64,000 bases of DNA from positions 186,001 through 250,000 of the forward strand of contig CAWHBO010000005.1 in assembly GCA_963827735.1 (NCBI GenBank), written 5' to 3'. The position numbers and the translations under genes were made by a program. Each line of letters opens with the position of its first letter. Position 1 is the stretch's first letter. This document shows positions 8,063-17,962 of this stretch, one piece after another. Below the pieces are notes generated by a model that ran no database searches, was not told where the DNA came from, and was given only the letters and a program-made list of their open reading frames with translations. Source of the stretch: CAWHBO01 sp963827735 (lineage in GTDB: Bacteria > Patescibacteriota > Patescibacteriia > Patescibacteriales > UBA12075).

Positions 8063-9874
8063 ATGAAAAGAAAATTTATAATGCTTTTCAAAAAATCAGC
8101 TGTCTTGATGATGGTCTGTTTTATTTTTGCAGCCGCTTTTTTTGTATCCGGCGATGTTGCCAGAGCTTCTGACCCGATCAATCTTGAACAGGCAAAAGAT
8201 CTGGGTCTTAAGACCGGAACGGTTACCGATCCGCGGATCCTGATTTTGAACATCGTAAAATATCTGCTTACTTTTCTGGGACTCTTAGCTGTCGTATTTG
8301 TCATGTGGGCGGGGTTTTTATGGATGACCTCTGAGGGCGACCCTGCGAAAATTGATAAAGCGAAAAAAACTTTGGTTAACGCCGTTATCGGCGTGGCCAT
8401 CATCATATCAGCTTTTGCCATCGTTTTGTATATCAACAAGCTTGTAACTGAAGGGATATCTTCACTGGGGGACAGTTCTGCCACTGTAAGCGTCGGTCCG
8501 GGCCTCAGTGCGGCCGGAGGAAGAGTCATTGAGAGCCATTATCCAGAGCGAGGCCAGACCAATGTCCCAAGAAACACCAAGATCGCGGTCACATTCAAGG
8601 AGCCGATTGACCAAGCAACCGTCATTGCCGATACCAATGGCAACACGATTTTCGGGGACTGGATTGATGGCAACGGCAATTTGATCATGGAAGACGGCGA
8701 GTATGACAAGCTCATCCCGGAAAATGTCAGCATCGCTCTGGCCAATGCGATTTATACCGGCCCTTGGAAAGATAATCTTTATGCCAGTGTCAGCGCGGAC
8801 AGAAGAACGTTTGTGTTCACACAAATTGCGCCTTACCTCGGCAGTCCCTCGGTTGACATCAGATATAGCGTTTATTTAACCTCAAACATAAAGAAAGCCA
8901 ACGGATCTGATCTTTGGATGGGCGCGGGCAGCGGTTATCTTTGGAGTTTTGAAACAGGAACGATCATTGATACGGTTCCTCCCAAGGTGGAAAGCGTGGT
9001 CCCATATCCCGGAAACCAAGAGCCGCGAAACGTGATTTTACAGATAAATTTCAGTGAAGGCATCAGCCCGATCACAGTTAACAGTTCTTCAATTTCAGTG
9101 ACAGCGGATGGAAGCGCGGTGAATGGATCTCTGTATGTTTCTAATGCTTATGCCACGGTTGAATTTTTATCCGAAACGGTTTGCGGAGTCAATTCTTGCG
9201 GGCAGACAGTATATTGCTTGCCGGCTTCTTCCACAATTGCGTCTTTGATTGACGCCGCGACTCCCGGTCTGGATGACGGCATCACTGATTTGGCCGGCAA
9301 TTCATTTGATGGGAACGGCGACGGGATAGCTTCCGGCTCTGTACTCATTGCCTTTAACGCCAACGAAGCGCTGGCTTTGGCGTCAGACGCATTGGCCGCC
9401 TATGCCGCGTCTCACGGCGATGATTATGCTTGGAATTTTGATACGACCAATACGATTGATATCACAGCGCCCTCAATCATCGCTATCAATCCGGGATTTA
9501 ACGCTTACGGCATAAATGCGGGGACGGCGCCATCGGCAGTTTTTAACAAACTGCTTATGAAGAGTTCGGTCCTCAAGAATATCAGCGATGATGGCAGTGT
9601 GGCTTTGTACGCCAACCCCGCATCAGCGGAAGTTGTTTTCTTTTTAAGCACCGTATCGGATAATGCTTTAAAACAAAGCACAGTTCAGATAAAACACGCC
9701 AATTTTACCGACAGCGCGGTTTATGCCCCGGAGTTTAACTCCGGGATAAAAGATATTTATCAAAATTGTTTTACTCCCGATGGAACCGGCGGCGGCGGGC
9801 CGGCGTGTACGCCAACTGTTGCCATGCCTTATTGCTGTAATGGAACGTTGAGCGGTGTGAGTTGTAAACCGTAG
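8063..9874 (+). CDS. T4SS pilin-domain (TrbC/VirB2-like) protein with SbsA-type Ig-like domains
   Basis: 603 residues. A signal peptide spans about 1-35. Two membrane segments (about 60-88 and 102-127) enclose a short loop FLWMTSEGDPAKIDKAKKTL, the hallmark of the TrbC/VirB2-like pilin domain common in Patescibacteria. After it come at least two SbsA-type Ig-like domains (Big_5 style: YPERGQTNVPRNTKIAVTF near 155, and VVPYPGNQEPRNVILQINFSEG near 312), then a third weaker one and a Gly/Cys-rich tail. The pilin part would sit in the membrane with the Ig-like chain outside. The larger neighbour at 10048 shares the same head. Role in a secretion or attachment apparatus is an inference. Confidence 0.75.
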   Translation: MKRKFIMLFKKSAVLMMVCFIFAAAFFVSGDVARASDPINLEQAKDLGLKTGTVTDPRILILNIVKYLLTFLGLLAVVFVMWAGFLWMTSEGDPAKIDKAKKTLVNAVIGVAIIISAFAIVLYINKLVTEGISSLGDSSATVSVGPGLSAAGGRVIESHYPERGQTNVPRNTKIAVTFKEPIDQATVIADTNGNTIFGDWIDGNGNLIMEDGEYDKLIPENVSIALANAIYTGPWKDNLYASVSADRRTFVFTQIAPYLGSPSVDIRYSVYLTSNIKKANGSDLWMGAGSGYLWSFETGTIIDTVPPKVESVVPYPGNQEPRNVILQINFSEGISPITVNSSSISVTADGSAVNGSLYVSNAYATVEFLSETVCGVNSCGQTVYCLPASSTIASLIDAATPGLDDGITDLAGNSFDGNGDGIASGSVLIAFNANEALALASDALAAYAASHGDDYAWNFDTTNTIDITAPSIIAINPGFNAYGINAGTAPSAVFNKLLMKSSVLKNISDDGSVALYANPASAEVVFFLSTVSDNALKQSTVQIKHANFTDSAVYAPEFNSGIKDIYQNCFTPDGTGGGGPACTPTVAMPYCCNGTLSGVSCKP

Positions 9875-9885
9875 AAAATAAGATT

Positions 9886-9988
9886 GGGAACCCACAAATC
9901 AACAAATTTCTACAAATCTACAAATTCAGACAAAAAGTTTTTATAAGTATTTGTTGATTTGTTGCTATTCGTAGATTTGTGGGTTCCC
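9886..9988. repeat. Word-repeat inverted repeat E3 (ACAAATC family)
   Basis: Both arms end in the exact complement GGGAACCCACAAATC and consist of ACAAATC-like words. The same family occurs at 30234-30329. It fills the spacer between the two pilin-domain genes. Confidence 0.8.
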
Positions 9989-10047
9989 AAACAAAGTTAA
10001 AATATAGAGACAATTAAATTTATTGTATTGTAATTATTTTTTAAAAG

Positions 10048-13000
10048 ATGAGGCTTAATCATAAAAAATTACTTTTCCTTTTCCTGTTCTTGGCTGTCTT
10101 TGCCATTGGTTCCAAAGCGCTGGCTGGCGATTTGGGTTTTAATTATGCCAACAATCTTGGCCTTACCAATTCTGATATCACGGATCCGAGAGAGTTGCTG
10201 GTTAACATCGTCAAATTCGCTTTATCTTTCGTCGGGCTGATCGCGGTTGTTTTTATCATGTATGGCGGATTCCTTTGGATGACCGCAAACGGCGATTCCG
10301 ACAGGATAAGCAAAGCCAAGAAGACTTTGATCTCAGCGGCTATCGGTTTGGCTATAATCATTTCCGCTTTTGTAATCGTTAATCTTGTGATGAGAGGAAC
10401 GGGCGCGATAATTTCCGGCACTTGTACGGATTCAGAAACGAGAAGCTGCGGTTGCGGCGGAACGCAGACTTGCTCCGGGGGATTTTGGGGATCCTGTATC
10501 GGAAGCGATTGCGGCTTAACGCCTTCGTCTTTAAATTTTCAGGTTAAGCGGACAGTTCCCAGAGATCAAGCTCTGGTTGCCAGAAATGCATCGGTTGCCG
10601 TGATTTTCAACCAGCTTATCGGCACCACCGACCAAATCACTTTGAATGATAACTTTACATTTTCTAAAATTGCCACGATCAATCCGGATACCTTGGAAGA
10701 AGCCGCTATCGCCGAAGAGCCATATGCGGATATCACTGACGTTGTCACGTCCGGCGATGGCTATCGGTTAACGCGCCAGTCCACGGAAGCTTGCGGCGAT
10801 GAAAAAGCAACGCCCCATTGTTTTGATTCTTGGACAAAGTACCGCGTTAGGATAAATTCCGGCCTCGGGGACATTGAAAATACTTCCGGAACGGCCGCTC
10901 TGGATCACGCTTTTGAATTCAGCGTAAACAATTTGATTGATACCAATCCGCCAACAGCCGGAATCATTCCCGCGCAGATTTGTTATGACGACGGAACGCT
11001 GGCCGCAGACGCCAACTATATCGGCGCCTGGGGCCGGGACGATGTCGGAATCGGAGCAATGAGATTTTATGAACAAGGAAATCCGACGCCGACAATTTCA
11101 TTTATCGGCAATTCCCAAAAATATCAATATGAAGAATATCAAGTTGATGCCACTGCTTTGACGGTGGGAGACAGTTTTGTTTCAAGAGTGGCAGTTGACG
11201 ACATGGTCCCAGATACAGCGTCGGGCAGTTTTTCAACGATCATCAGGCAAGGCCATTGCTGTAACGGCATTTTGGACGCCGGAGAAGAGGAAACCGATTG
11301 CGGCGGAACTGATTGCGAATCATGTTCAATGCAAAATCCTGTGATTTCCTCTGTATCTCCGGATAACGGAGCGCCGGGAAATTTCATAACAATCAGGGGC
11401 CGGCATTTTGGCAGTACAACCGGAGAAGTGTATTTTTGGAACGGGGTTGATTATACGGTTTTAGCCGCTTATCCAAATTCCGTAAATGCGAATTGCATAA
11501 AAAATTGGTCAGACAGCCAGATCATCGCTGTCGTTCCGGCGCTGGCTTCAAGCGGTCCGATCAGAATCATCAGAGGCGACGGAAGAGATGACGCGACTGA
11601 TGACGATAACGGCCCCTCGGTTCCCGATTTTATCGTAAACGCCGTCACTCGCCCGGGGTTATGCCTGCTTGCTCCCGATTCTGGAGTTTATCGGGACAGC
11701 TTCAGTTTGGAAGGAAATGCTTTTTCCGGTTCCGGGCAGGCAGTGTTTTTTGGAAATGAAACGGATAATCTTGAAGCTCCGCATTCAAATTTAACCAACA
11801 CCAGAGCCTCATCTTCCGTTCCCAATGCCGCTTCCGGCAGAACGACAGTTTTTTTCGCGGCCAATGGGCAGAATTCAAACTCCTTGTATTTCAACATTGC
11901 CAGAGATTTAAACAATCAGCCGGTGATAGATTATATCAGTCCGGAAAACGGTCCGATCGGAGAGTATGTCACGATTTTCGGCAGCGGTTTCAGCGCGTTT
12001 TCAGCGGGAACAAGCAATGTTACATTTACGCGCATCTCGGATGGGACGGAATATGAAATTGAAACCGGCGCGGATTTTCCAAGCGCATGCCAAGACAAAT
12101 GGTGGTCAAACAGGCAGATTGTCGTAAAAGTTCCCAATGTCGGAAGCGGCCTCGGCGATTACAGGATAACAGTCAGAAGCAGCGGAAATTTAACCAGCGA
12201 ACCGAAAAATTTTGAGATAACAGCTGGCGCTCCCGGCCCGGGAATTTGTCTGCTTGATCCGGATAACGGGAAAATCGGGATGGAAATAAATGTTTTTGGA
12301 GATAATTTTGGGTCTTCCCAGGGTACCGGTTTTGTCCAGTTTTTTGCGCCCTCTTTGATAAATGTAAGCGCCGGACTTACCTGGACCAATCAGAACATTA
12401 AGGTCAATGTTCCCGTATCCGCTCAGACCGGACCGGTTAAAGTTTCTAAGGGCACTTTGAGCAATGGTTTGCAATTCCGGGTTGGAGCCTGCGCCACTTC
12501 AACCGATTGCGACATTATCAGCGGTGAAGAATGCTGCGGGGCCGGCACTTTCTGGTCAGGCGTTTGCCGGACAGCCGGAACCTGCGGACAAGGAACCGCC
12601 GATTTGACCGGCTATGGCTGGAGCTTTACGGTTTCCAGCTCTTCTTCGGCTCTTGTGTGCGGAGGATTTTCTGATCAAGCCTCATGCGACGCGGCCAGCC
12701 GATGTCCCAATTCTCCCGGAGAATGCCAGACGAATGACAGTTTAAGCACCGGCAAGAATTGCTCAAACGCTGATTGCAACAGCCGGTTTGCCCAATGCCA
12801 AGGGCAATGCGTCTATGATGGCATCGCAAATTTATGCGTTGCCAATGCCGCGCCTCTCACAACTTCCTGCGATTTGGCCAGCACAACTTTGATTTCCTCA
12901 TATACTGCCGTCTGCCGGCAAGTGAATTCCCTTGGAATTTGGCAGATCAACGAACCTTTGCTTTGTCCGTCCGGGACGTATCTGGATATCAATGGCTGGT

Positions 13001-15978
13001 GCACGGTTGGCAGCATTGGTCATCCGGCGCTATGCGGTATCTGCGGAAGCGGATTTTTATGCGACAGCAACCATCGGTGCGTGGTCAATCAGTCAATTTG
13101 CCCGGACAATTCAACCTGTACCGCCGGACAATGCGTTCTTAGCAATGAGGCCTGCGAATGCTGCTGCGAAGTCGGGCAAGACGATCGTGATTGCTGTCTT
13201 GGACTTACTTGCGAAGCGGGGGGTTGCGGCAATGATCCTGTAAACTATGGCTTATGTTCCGGCTGCCGAGTTGATCTTAACGGAAACAACGCGGACTTGA
13301 CCGCCGCTGAGCAAACCGCCAGTGATAACGCCTGCAATTGCGAGGGCACGAATGGAAAGTATTGCGAAATCGCCGACCCGGCTGATTCTTCCGATCTGGG
13401 GGTTTGTAAAGATGCCAAGCCTTGCGACAGCAGTCCCGCGCCCGCGTGCCAAGCTGATAGCGTTTTGTGCGATACGGGAGAATTTTGCGATACGGATTGT
13501 TTTTGTAAAAAAGGAAAACCTTGCGACAACGACCTTGATTCTTCAGTTTGCGGCGCTCCCGGAAATTGCGACCCGGCTACGGAGTATTGCAACCCGGCTG
13601 ATTGTTTCTGCCGGCCGGGAAAAAGCTGTGATAACGATCTTGACCCTACAGTTTGCGGCGCTCCTGGAAATTGCGACCCGGTAACGGAATTTTGCGATGA
13701 AGATTGCCTTTGTCAGCCGAATTCAATTCCCGCCGGCGATCCTTGCTTTCAAAATTCTTCATCCACGTTGCCGGCTTGCAATCCATTCCATTGCGGAAGC
13801 GCTTATGAGTGTTTGACAGATAACTATGAAAGCGAAGCCAGCGCTTGCGGATATTGTTGCTGTAATCTTGATAACGCGAAAACTTCTTTGGACTCTTGCC
13901 TTAATTTGAATCCAAATTTTTACTGCGCCGCCACGGCTGATACCGGAAGCGCTTGTTTTGATTCCAATGTTTCCACCCCTCCTAATTTCGGCATCTGTTG
14001 CGGCTGTTCAGCTGACTCTGAGTGCGGCGGAACCGGGGAAGGCTGCGGAACGGATGCCTGCTGTCATGGCCGACCAGATGTGGAATCGGTATACCCGTTA
14101 GATATGCCGGCCGCCTCGGCCGGAACAGTCTGCCGCAACACGGCAGTTGAGGTAAGATTCAACCAGCTGATGGATGTTGAAAGTTTTCCCGAAAACATCA
14201 TCCTGGTCGGCGACTATGGCGTCAGCGCCTGCCCCCAAGGTACCTCTTATTTGGCAGTCAGCGGCGAAAAAGAGAAAAATTACGGTCTGTTTAAAAAATT
14301 AGCTTTTAACATTTTAGAATTCGGAAAGAAAATTCTTGCCCCTGTCCTCCAGGAGAAAGAAGCCAGCGCTTTCACTCCGGTAAGCGCCCTGCATAATTTT
14401 TGCGCGGTAAAAGGTTCGGTTATGAGTTATGCGGAAGACGATAAGAGCGTACTGGTGTTTTCTCCGTCAAAGCTACTCGACCCCAGCAGGCTTTTTTACG
14501 TGATTGTCAAAGGCGATGAAGATTTAAGCAGCGTTACCGGCGTAAAAAATCAATGGGGAATCGGCATGAATCCCTTGGGTAGCCCTTCGGCTGGAGACAA
14601 CACTTTTAACAAGATAACTTACGCCCATTCTTATACTTGGTCTTTTACCACGCTTTCCGATCAAGGGAGTTCCAAGGGCGTCTGCAAGGTTGACCGCGTA
14701 ACTGTCGCTCCCGCGTCTTATCTTTTTCAAACGGTAAAAAATGATCTCAATGAGGCAGACAACAAAGATTCAATCGCTGACAGTGATAAGATTTTTACGG
14801 CTAAAGCCAAAACCGCCGACGGTCAGACAGTCGTTCCGGTAAGTGATTATTCCTGGGATTATGCCTGGACCGTATTGGATGGAAGCATTGCCCAAATCAT
14901 AAGCGTTCCCAGCTTTACCGCGACCGGCAGCCGTCAGCTTGTCAGGGCTTCAGCGAACATCACGGACGGACGGACAGTTCTTTCCGCAACCGCTTCTTCA
15001 ACCATTGTGCCATCCGGCATGGCTCCTTTCAGCAAGACGGGTGATGCCGAAATATACGTTTTTGTCTGCCAGAATCCGTGGCCGCCGGTCGTGGGAGGAC
15101 TTTGGGCTCCTTGGCGGGATAACGGATCTAATTGTTCAGGCGGTTCCACCGGCTGCAACAACACGAATTATGAGATTTATTACTGCCGCGATGCCGGAGT
15201 TTCAGGTACTTTTGACGATTTGCCTGCAATCGTCAGCAGTTCCACTCTAAGCTTCAGACAGACTCTTGTCTGCAGCGAAGGGGGCGCGCCTTGCGCCGTT
15301 TTGGGGGCGGTTTGCGGCACAGCGGGAACATGCGAAATCGGAGTGCTTAAAGAATCTTTCTTTTTCAGGGCCGCCGTTCCGGACGTGAGTACCATTACCA
15401 TCGCCGGCAGTCCGGATGATGAAGGCGGCATCGCGCTTTTGCATTGGAATGATGTTCCCCCCGCCGCCATTCCGGCAGAAGAGTCATTAAGTGCGTACAA
15501 AGTGTATTATGGCCTTTCTTCAGGAAATTATACCGAGTCTCTGATCGTCAGTATCCTGGATCCGCATACGGCAATTTCTCCGTACGCAGTCAGCGGCCTT
15601 AAAAATAATGTTAAATATTATTTTGCCATCACCGCGGTTTACGCGAGCGGAGCGGAAAGCGGATTTTCCAACGAGATTGTTTTAACACCGGCGGATAAGG
15701 ACGCGCCTGCGGCTCCAAACAATTTTACAGCCATCGCCACTAGCACAAAAGTGGAGCTGAACTGGGACGCAGTCAATGGGGCTTCTGGCTACGTCGTGCA
15801 TTTCGGAACAAACTCAGGCGTATATGGAAGCTCGGAAGATATCGGCGCGGATACGCAAGTGATCGTAGCCGGCCTGATAAACGGACAGACCTATTATTTT
15901 GCGCTTTCTGCCAAGGATAAGAATGGAAATGAGAGTTTGTATTCCAATGAAGTTGCCGCAACCCCGATTTTACCGTAA
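10048..15978 (+). CDS. Giant surface protein: T4SS pilin head, TIG/Ig-like, Cys-rich and Fn3 domains
   Basis: 1976 residues. A signal peptide (1-26) is followed by the same two-segment pilin domain as the upstream gene (about 30-118; loop FLWMTANGDSDRISKAKKTL). Next come a Cys knot (about 123-155), an SbsA-type Ig-like domain (about 165-300), a CCNG/DCGG Cys motif near 410, four TIG/IPT domains (about 430-815, each starting like ISSVSPDNGAPGNFITIRG), a very Cys-rich region (about 820-1350), another Ig-like region (about 1355-1560), an Ig-like linker, and two C-terminal fibronectin type III domains (about 1775-1976). The layout suggests a cell-surface stalk held by a pilin-like base, suited to adhesion to host cells (inference). 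The frame is intact across 5.9 kb. Confidence 0.8.
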   Translation: MRLNHKKLLFLFLFLAVFAIGSKALAGDLGFNYANNLGLTNSDITDPRELLVNIVKFALSFVGLIAVVFIMYGGFLWMTANGDSDRISKAKKTLISAAIGLAIIISAFVIVNLVMRGTGAIISGTCTDSETRSCGCGGTQTCSGGFWGSCIGSDCGLTPSSLNFQVKRTVPRDQALVARNASVAVIFNQLIGTTDQITLNDNFTFSKIATINPDTLEEAAIAEEPYADITDVVTSGDGYRLTRQSTEACGDEKATPHCFDSWTKYRVRINSGLGDIENTSGTAALDHAFEFSVNNLIDTNPPTAGIIPAQICYDDGTLAADANYIGAWGRDDVGIGAMRFYEQGNPTPTISFIGNSQKYQYEEYQVDATALTVGDSFVSRVAVDDMVPDTASGSFSTIIRQGHCCNGILDAGEEETDCGGTDCESCSMQNPVISSVSPDNGAPGNFITIRGRHFGSTTGEVYFWNGVDYTVLAAYPNSVNANCIKNWSDSQIIAVVPALASSGPIRIIRGDGRDDATDDDNGPSVPDFIVNAVTRPGLCLLAPDSGVYRDSFSLEGNAFSGSGQAVFFGNETDNLEAPHSNLTNTRASSSVPNAASGRTTVFFAANGQNSNSLYFNIARDLNNQPVIDYISPENGPIGEYVTIFGSGFSAFSAGTSNVTFTRISDGTEYEIETGADFPSACQDKWWSNRQIVVKVPNVGSGLGDYRITVRSSGNLTSEPKNFEITAGAPGPGICLLDPDNGKIGMEINVFGDNFGSSQGTGFVQFFAPSLINVSAGLTWTNQNIKVNVPVSAQTGPVKVSKGTLSNGLQFRVGACATSTDCDIISGEECCGAGTFWSGVCRTAGTCGQGTADLTGYGWSFTVSSSSSALVCGGFSDQASCDAASRCPNSPGECQTNDSLSTGKNCSNADCNSRFAQCQGQCVYDGIANLCVANAAPLTTSCDLASTTLISSYTAVCRQVNSLGIWQINEPLLCPSGTYLDINGWCTVGSIGHPALCGICGSGFLCDSNHRCVVNQSICPDNSTCTAGQCVLSNEACECCCEVGQDDRDCCLGLTCEAGGCGNDPVNYGLCSGCRVDLNGNNADLTAAEQTASDNACNCEGTNGKYCEIADPADSSDLGVCKDAKPCDSSPAPACQADSVLCDTGEFCDTDCFCKKGKPCDNDLDSSVCGAPGNCDPATEYCNPADCFCRPGKSCDNDLDPTVCGAPGNCDPVTEFCDEDCLCQPNSIPAGDPCFQNSSSTLPACNPFHCGSAYECLTDNYESEASACGYCCCNLDNAKTSLDSCLNLNPNFYCAATADTGSACFDSNVSTPPNFGICCGCSADSECGGTGEGCGTDACCHGRPDVESVYPLDMPAASAGTVCRNTAVEVRFNQLMDVESFPENIILVGDYGVSACPQGTSYLAVSGEKEKNYGLFKKLAFNILEFGKKILAPVLQEKEASAFTPVSALHNFCAVKGSVMSYAEDDKSVLVFSPSKLLDPSRLFYVIVKGDEDLSSVTGVKNQWGIGMNPLGSPSAGDNTFNKITYAHSYTWSFTTLSDQGSSKGVCKVDRVTVAPASYLFQTVKNDLNEADNKDSIADSDKIFTAKAKTADGQTVVPVSDYSWDYAWTVLDGSIAQIISVPSFTATGSRQLVRASANITDGRTVLSATASSTIVPSGMAPFSKTGDAEIYVFVCQNPWPPVVGGLWAPWRDNGSNCSGGSTGCNNTNYEIYYCRDAGVSGTFDDLPAIVSSSTLSFRQTLVCSEGGAPCAVLGAVCGTAGTCEIGVLKESFFFRAAVPDVSTITIAGSPDDEGGIALLHWNDVPPAAIPAEESLSAYKVYYGLSSGNYTESLIVSILDPHTAISPYAVSGLKNNVKYYFAITAVYASGAESGFSNEIVLTPADKDAPAAPNNFTAIATSTKVELNWDAVNGASGYVVHFGTNSGVYGSSEDIGADTQVIVAGLINGQTYYFALSAKDKNGNESLYSNEVAATPILP

Positions 15979-16061
15979 AATCTTAAATAAGGCGGTAGAA
16001 AAACGAACAATAATCTTTGGGAATATTTTTTAGGCCATTTTTAATTTAAAAATCTAATCCT

Positions 16062-16793
16062 ATGTTTGATAATTTAGACGACAAAACCACTCAAACCGCT
16101 CCTGTCCCGGGGAATGTTCCTGTGCCGGATGGTCCGCAAACGGCGGAAGATATTTTTTCAGAAACGAATGATTCTGCGCCGACAAGCCCAAGCAATTTAA
16201 CTGATCAGCCAAAAGTTCAAAGCGAACAATGGTCGCAAGTTGATCCGGGCATTGACAGTCTGGACATTGAAAAGCAAGGCAAGAAAAAAATGATAATGCT
16301 TATGCTCATGTTTATCGGGATGATTTTGATCGGCTGGGGAACATATTTGGCTTTTGGAAAGATTGTGTCTAGCATCGGTAGTTTTGGAAAAAGCACTGTT
16401 GAAAAAACCGAAACAGATAAAGCCGCCTCAAACTTGAATCAAACCGATGAAGCCAACACGACCAACGATACCATTTCGACAAAAGAGCCAGACACCGTTT
16501 CCGGAACTTCAACAGAGGACTATATACCCGCTCCCGCTGAAGTTGAAAACGCCGATGCCGACAAAGACGGGCTTTTGGATACGGAAGAAAATGTTTTAGG
16601 CACCAATCCTGGGAAAGTTGACAGCGATGATGACGGCCTTTTTGATCGCGAAGAAGTCAGGATTTATAAAACTGATCCCTTGAAGTCAGATACGGATAGC
16701 GATGGGTTTATGGATGGCGAGGAGGTAAAATCAGGCTATAATCCCAAGGGAGACGGGAAGCTGTACCGGATAAATGCTCAAACAGCGCAATAA
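16062..16793 (+). CDS. Single-pass membrane protein with thrombospondin-3-like calcium repeats
   Basis: 243 residues. Residues 1-80 are Pro/Thr/Ser-rich and probably cytoplasmic. One hydrophobic segment lies at about 83-105. An acidic linker is followed near 165-235 by three Asp-rich repeats (DADKDGLLDTEE, DSDDDGLFDREE, DTDSDGFMDGEE) of the thrombospondin type 3/EF-hand-like kind that bind calcium. It lies 16 bases upstream of a second protein with the same plan, so the two probably form an operon. Exact function is unknown. Confidence 0.7.
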   Translation: MFDNLDDKTTQTAPVPGNVPVPDGPQTAEDIFSETNDSAPTSPSNLTDQPKVQSEQWSQVDPGIDSLDIEKQGKKKMIMLMLMFIGMILIGWGTYLAFGKIVSSIGSFGKSTVEKTETDKAASNLNQTDEANTTNDTISTKEPDTVSGTSTEDYIPAPAEVENADADKDGLLDTEENVLGTNPGKVDSDDDGLFDREEVRIYKTDPLKSDTDSDGFMDGEEVKSGYNPKGDGKLYRINAQTAQ

Positions 16794-16808
16794 TTTAAAA
16801 AATATCCA

Positions 16809-17846
16809 ATGGAACAATCAAAAAATCAAATAAGCGGCGCATCGGTCGGCTTATCCAATGTCAATGACCCGGTCATTCATACGATGCCAAAACGCTTTAT
16901 AAATTCCAAAGAAGAAAGAGGAACCTCTCACAAAGGAGCCGGACTTTTGATTTTCGGCATTGGACTTTTAATTTTGGGCGTCGGAGCGGTTTTTGTGTAT
17001 TTTTATGTTTTTAATGAGCAGGCGGTACAGACGAATGAGTCTGCGTTAAAGTCGGGGCTTGTTTCTCGCGAGGTTACAGAGAAAGCGACAACCTCAAAAG
17101 ATGCTGAAGATGATCAAATTAAACCGGAAATCGCCGTCAACACCGATACGACCGCGTTGACTCCCGCAAATGCAGAGGTTACGGACAAAGTCAGCAACAA
17201 AATCGAAGTTTCTTCTTCAAGTCCGGAAACGGAATCTGCCACCCGGACGATCAAAACCATTGATGTCTCGGATACTTTTGTAAACAAAGAATACTCTTTA
17301 TCTCCAGATGTTGACCAGGATGGTTTGTCCGACGTGGAGGAGTTGATTTTTGGCACCGGCACCGGCTCAAAAGACAGCGATAATGACGGTTATTCGGATT
17401 TGGCTGAGATCGGTAATCAGTATAATCCGGCCGGAGAAGGGAAGTTGATCGTTAATCCGGGCATAAAAAAATATACTGATAACACGGTTGGATACAGCTT
17501 GTACTTTCCGGCCAGCTGGCAGACGAGTGCAATTGATTCCGGCAACACAATTGTTTTTCAGATTGACGGTATGGAATACATTCAGATCATCGTTTCGGAC
17601 AAGGCATCCGGTCAAAGCCTGGACGATTGGTATAAGGAAAAATTCAACGCCACCCTCATAAAAGGCGAACAAATTGTTTATAAAAAGGGTTGGCTAGGCA
17701 TAAAATCCGAAGATGGACTGATGTACTTTTTATCAGACGGCTTAAGTGATAAAATTTTTACAGTTAATTATGTTTTAGGAGACAAGACGATTTTGTCATA
17801 TAAGAGTATTTTTGAGATGATGATCAATACATTGGAGAAGAAATAA
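16809..17846 (+). CDS. Membrane protein with calcium-binding repeats and a C-terminal globular domain
   Basis: 345 residues. It has a cytoplasmic N-terminus, a membrane segment at about 42-68, a Ser/Thr-rich linker and two Asp-rich thrombospondin-3-like repeats (DVDQDGLSDVEE, DSDNDGYSDLAE). A C-terminal domain of about 130 residues starts YTDNTVGYSLYFPASWQ, a pattern like PsbP-type or lipoprotein domains that recognise hydrophobic ligands. It shares organisation and the closing NPAGEGKL-type motif with the gene at 16062. Probably exposed outside the membrane; role unknown. Confidence 0.65.
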   Translation: MEQSKNQISGASVGLSNVNDPVIHTMPKRFINSKEERGTSHKGAGLLIFGIGLLILGVGAVFVYFYVFNEQAVQTNESALKSGLVSREVTEKATTSKDAEDDQIKPEIAVNTDTTALTPANAEVTDKVSNKIEVSSSSPETESATRTIKTIDVSDTFVNKEYSLSPDVDQDGLSDVEELIFGTGTGSKDSDNDGYSDLAEIGNQYNPAGEGKLIVNPGIKKYTDNTVGYSLYFPASWQTSAIDSGNTIVFQIDGMEYIQIIVSDKASGQSLDDWYKEKFNATLIKGEQIVYKKGWLGIKSEDGLMYFLSDGLSDKIFTVNYVLGDKTILSYKSIFEMMINTLEKK

Positions 17847-17897
17847 TCCCGCCATTTATTATCTTCTGTTGAGGGCGGGATCCCGCAGAAGGCGGGA
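17846..17897. repeat. Overlapping GC-rich palindromes after the calcium-repeat operon
   Basis: ATCCCGCC pairs with GGCGGGAT across about 20 bases, and TCCCGC pairs with the next GCGGGA. No T-run follows, so termination is uncertain. Single-arm A/T words (GATATT, AGAAATT) follow up to 17957. Confidence 0.5.
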
Positions 17898-17962
17898 GAT
17901 ATTGGGATATTAAGATATTAGAATATTAGGAAATTAGAAATTAGAAATTGGTTATTTGGGTT

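Noticed and set aside
10048..15978. Long minus-strand and alternative plus-strand reading frames inside the giant gene
   Set aside because: They have no domains or ribosome sites and overlap a continuous 1976-residue protein with clear domain order.
17948..17962. Alternative TTG start for ybeY
   Set aside because: It adds five non-conserved residues written by the spacer word repeat; the ATG at 17963 fits the family start.
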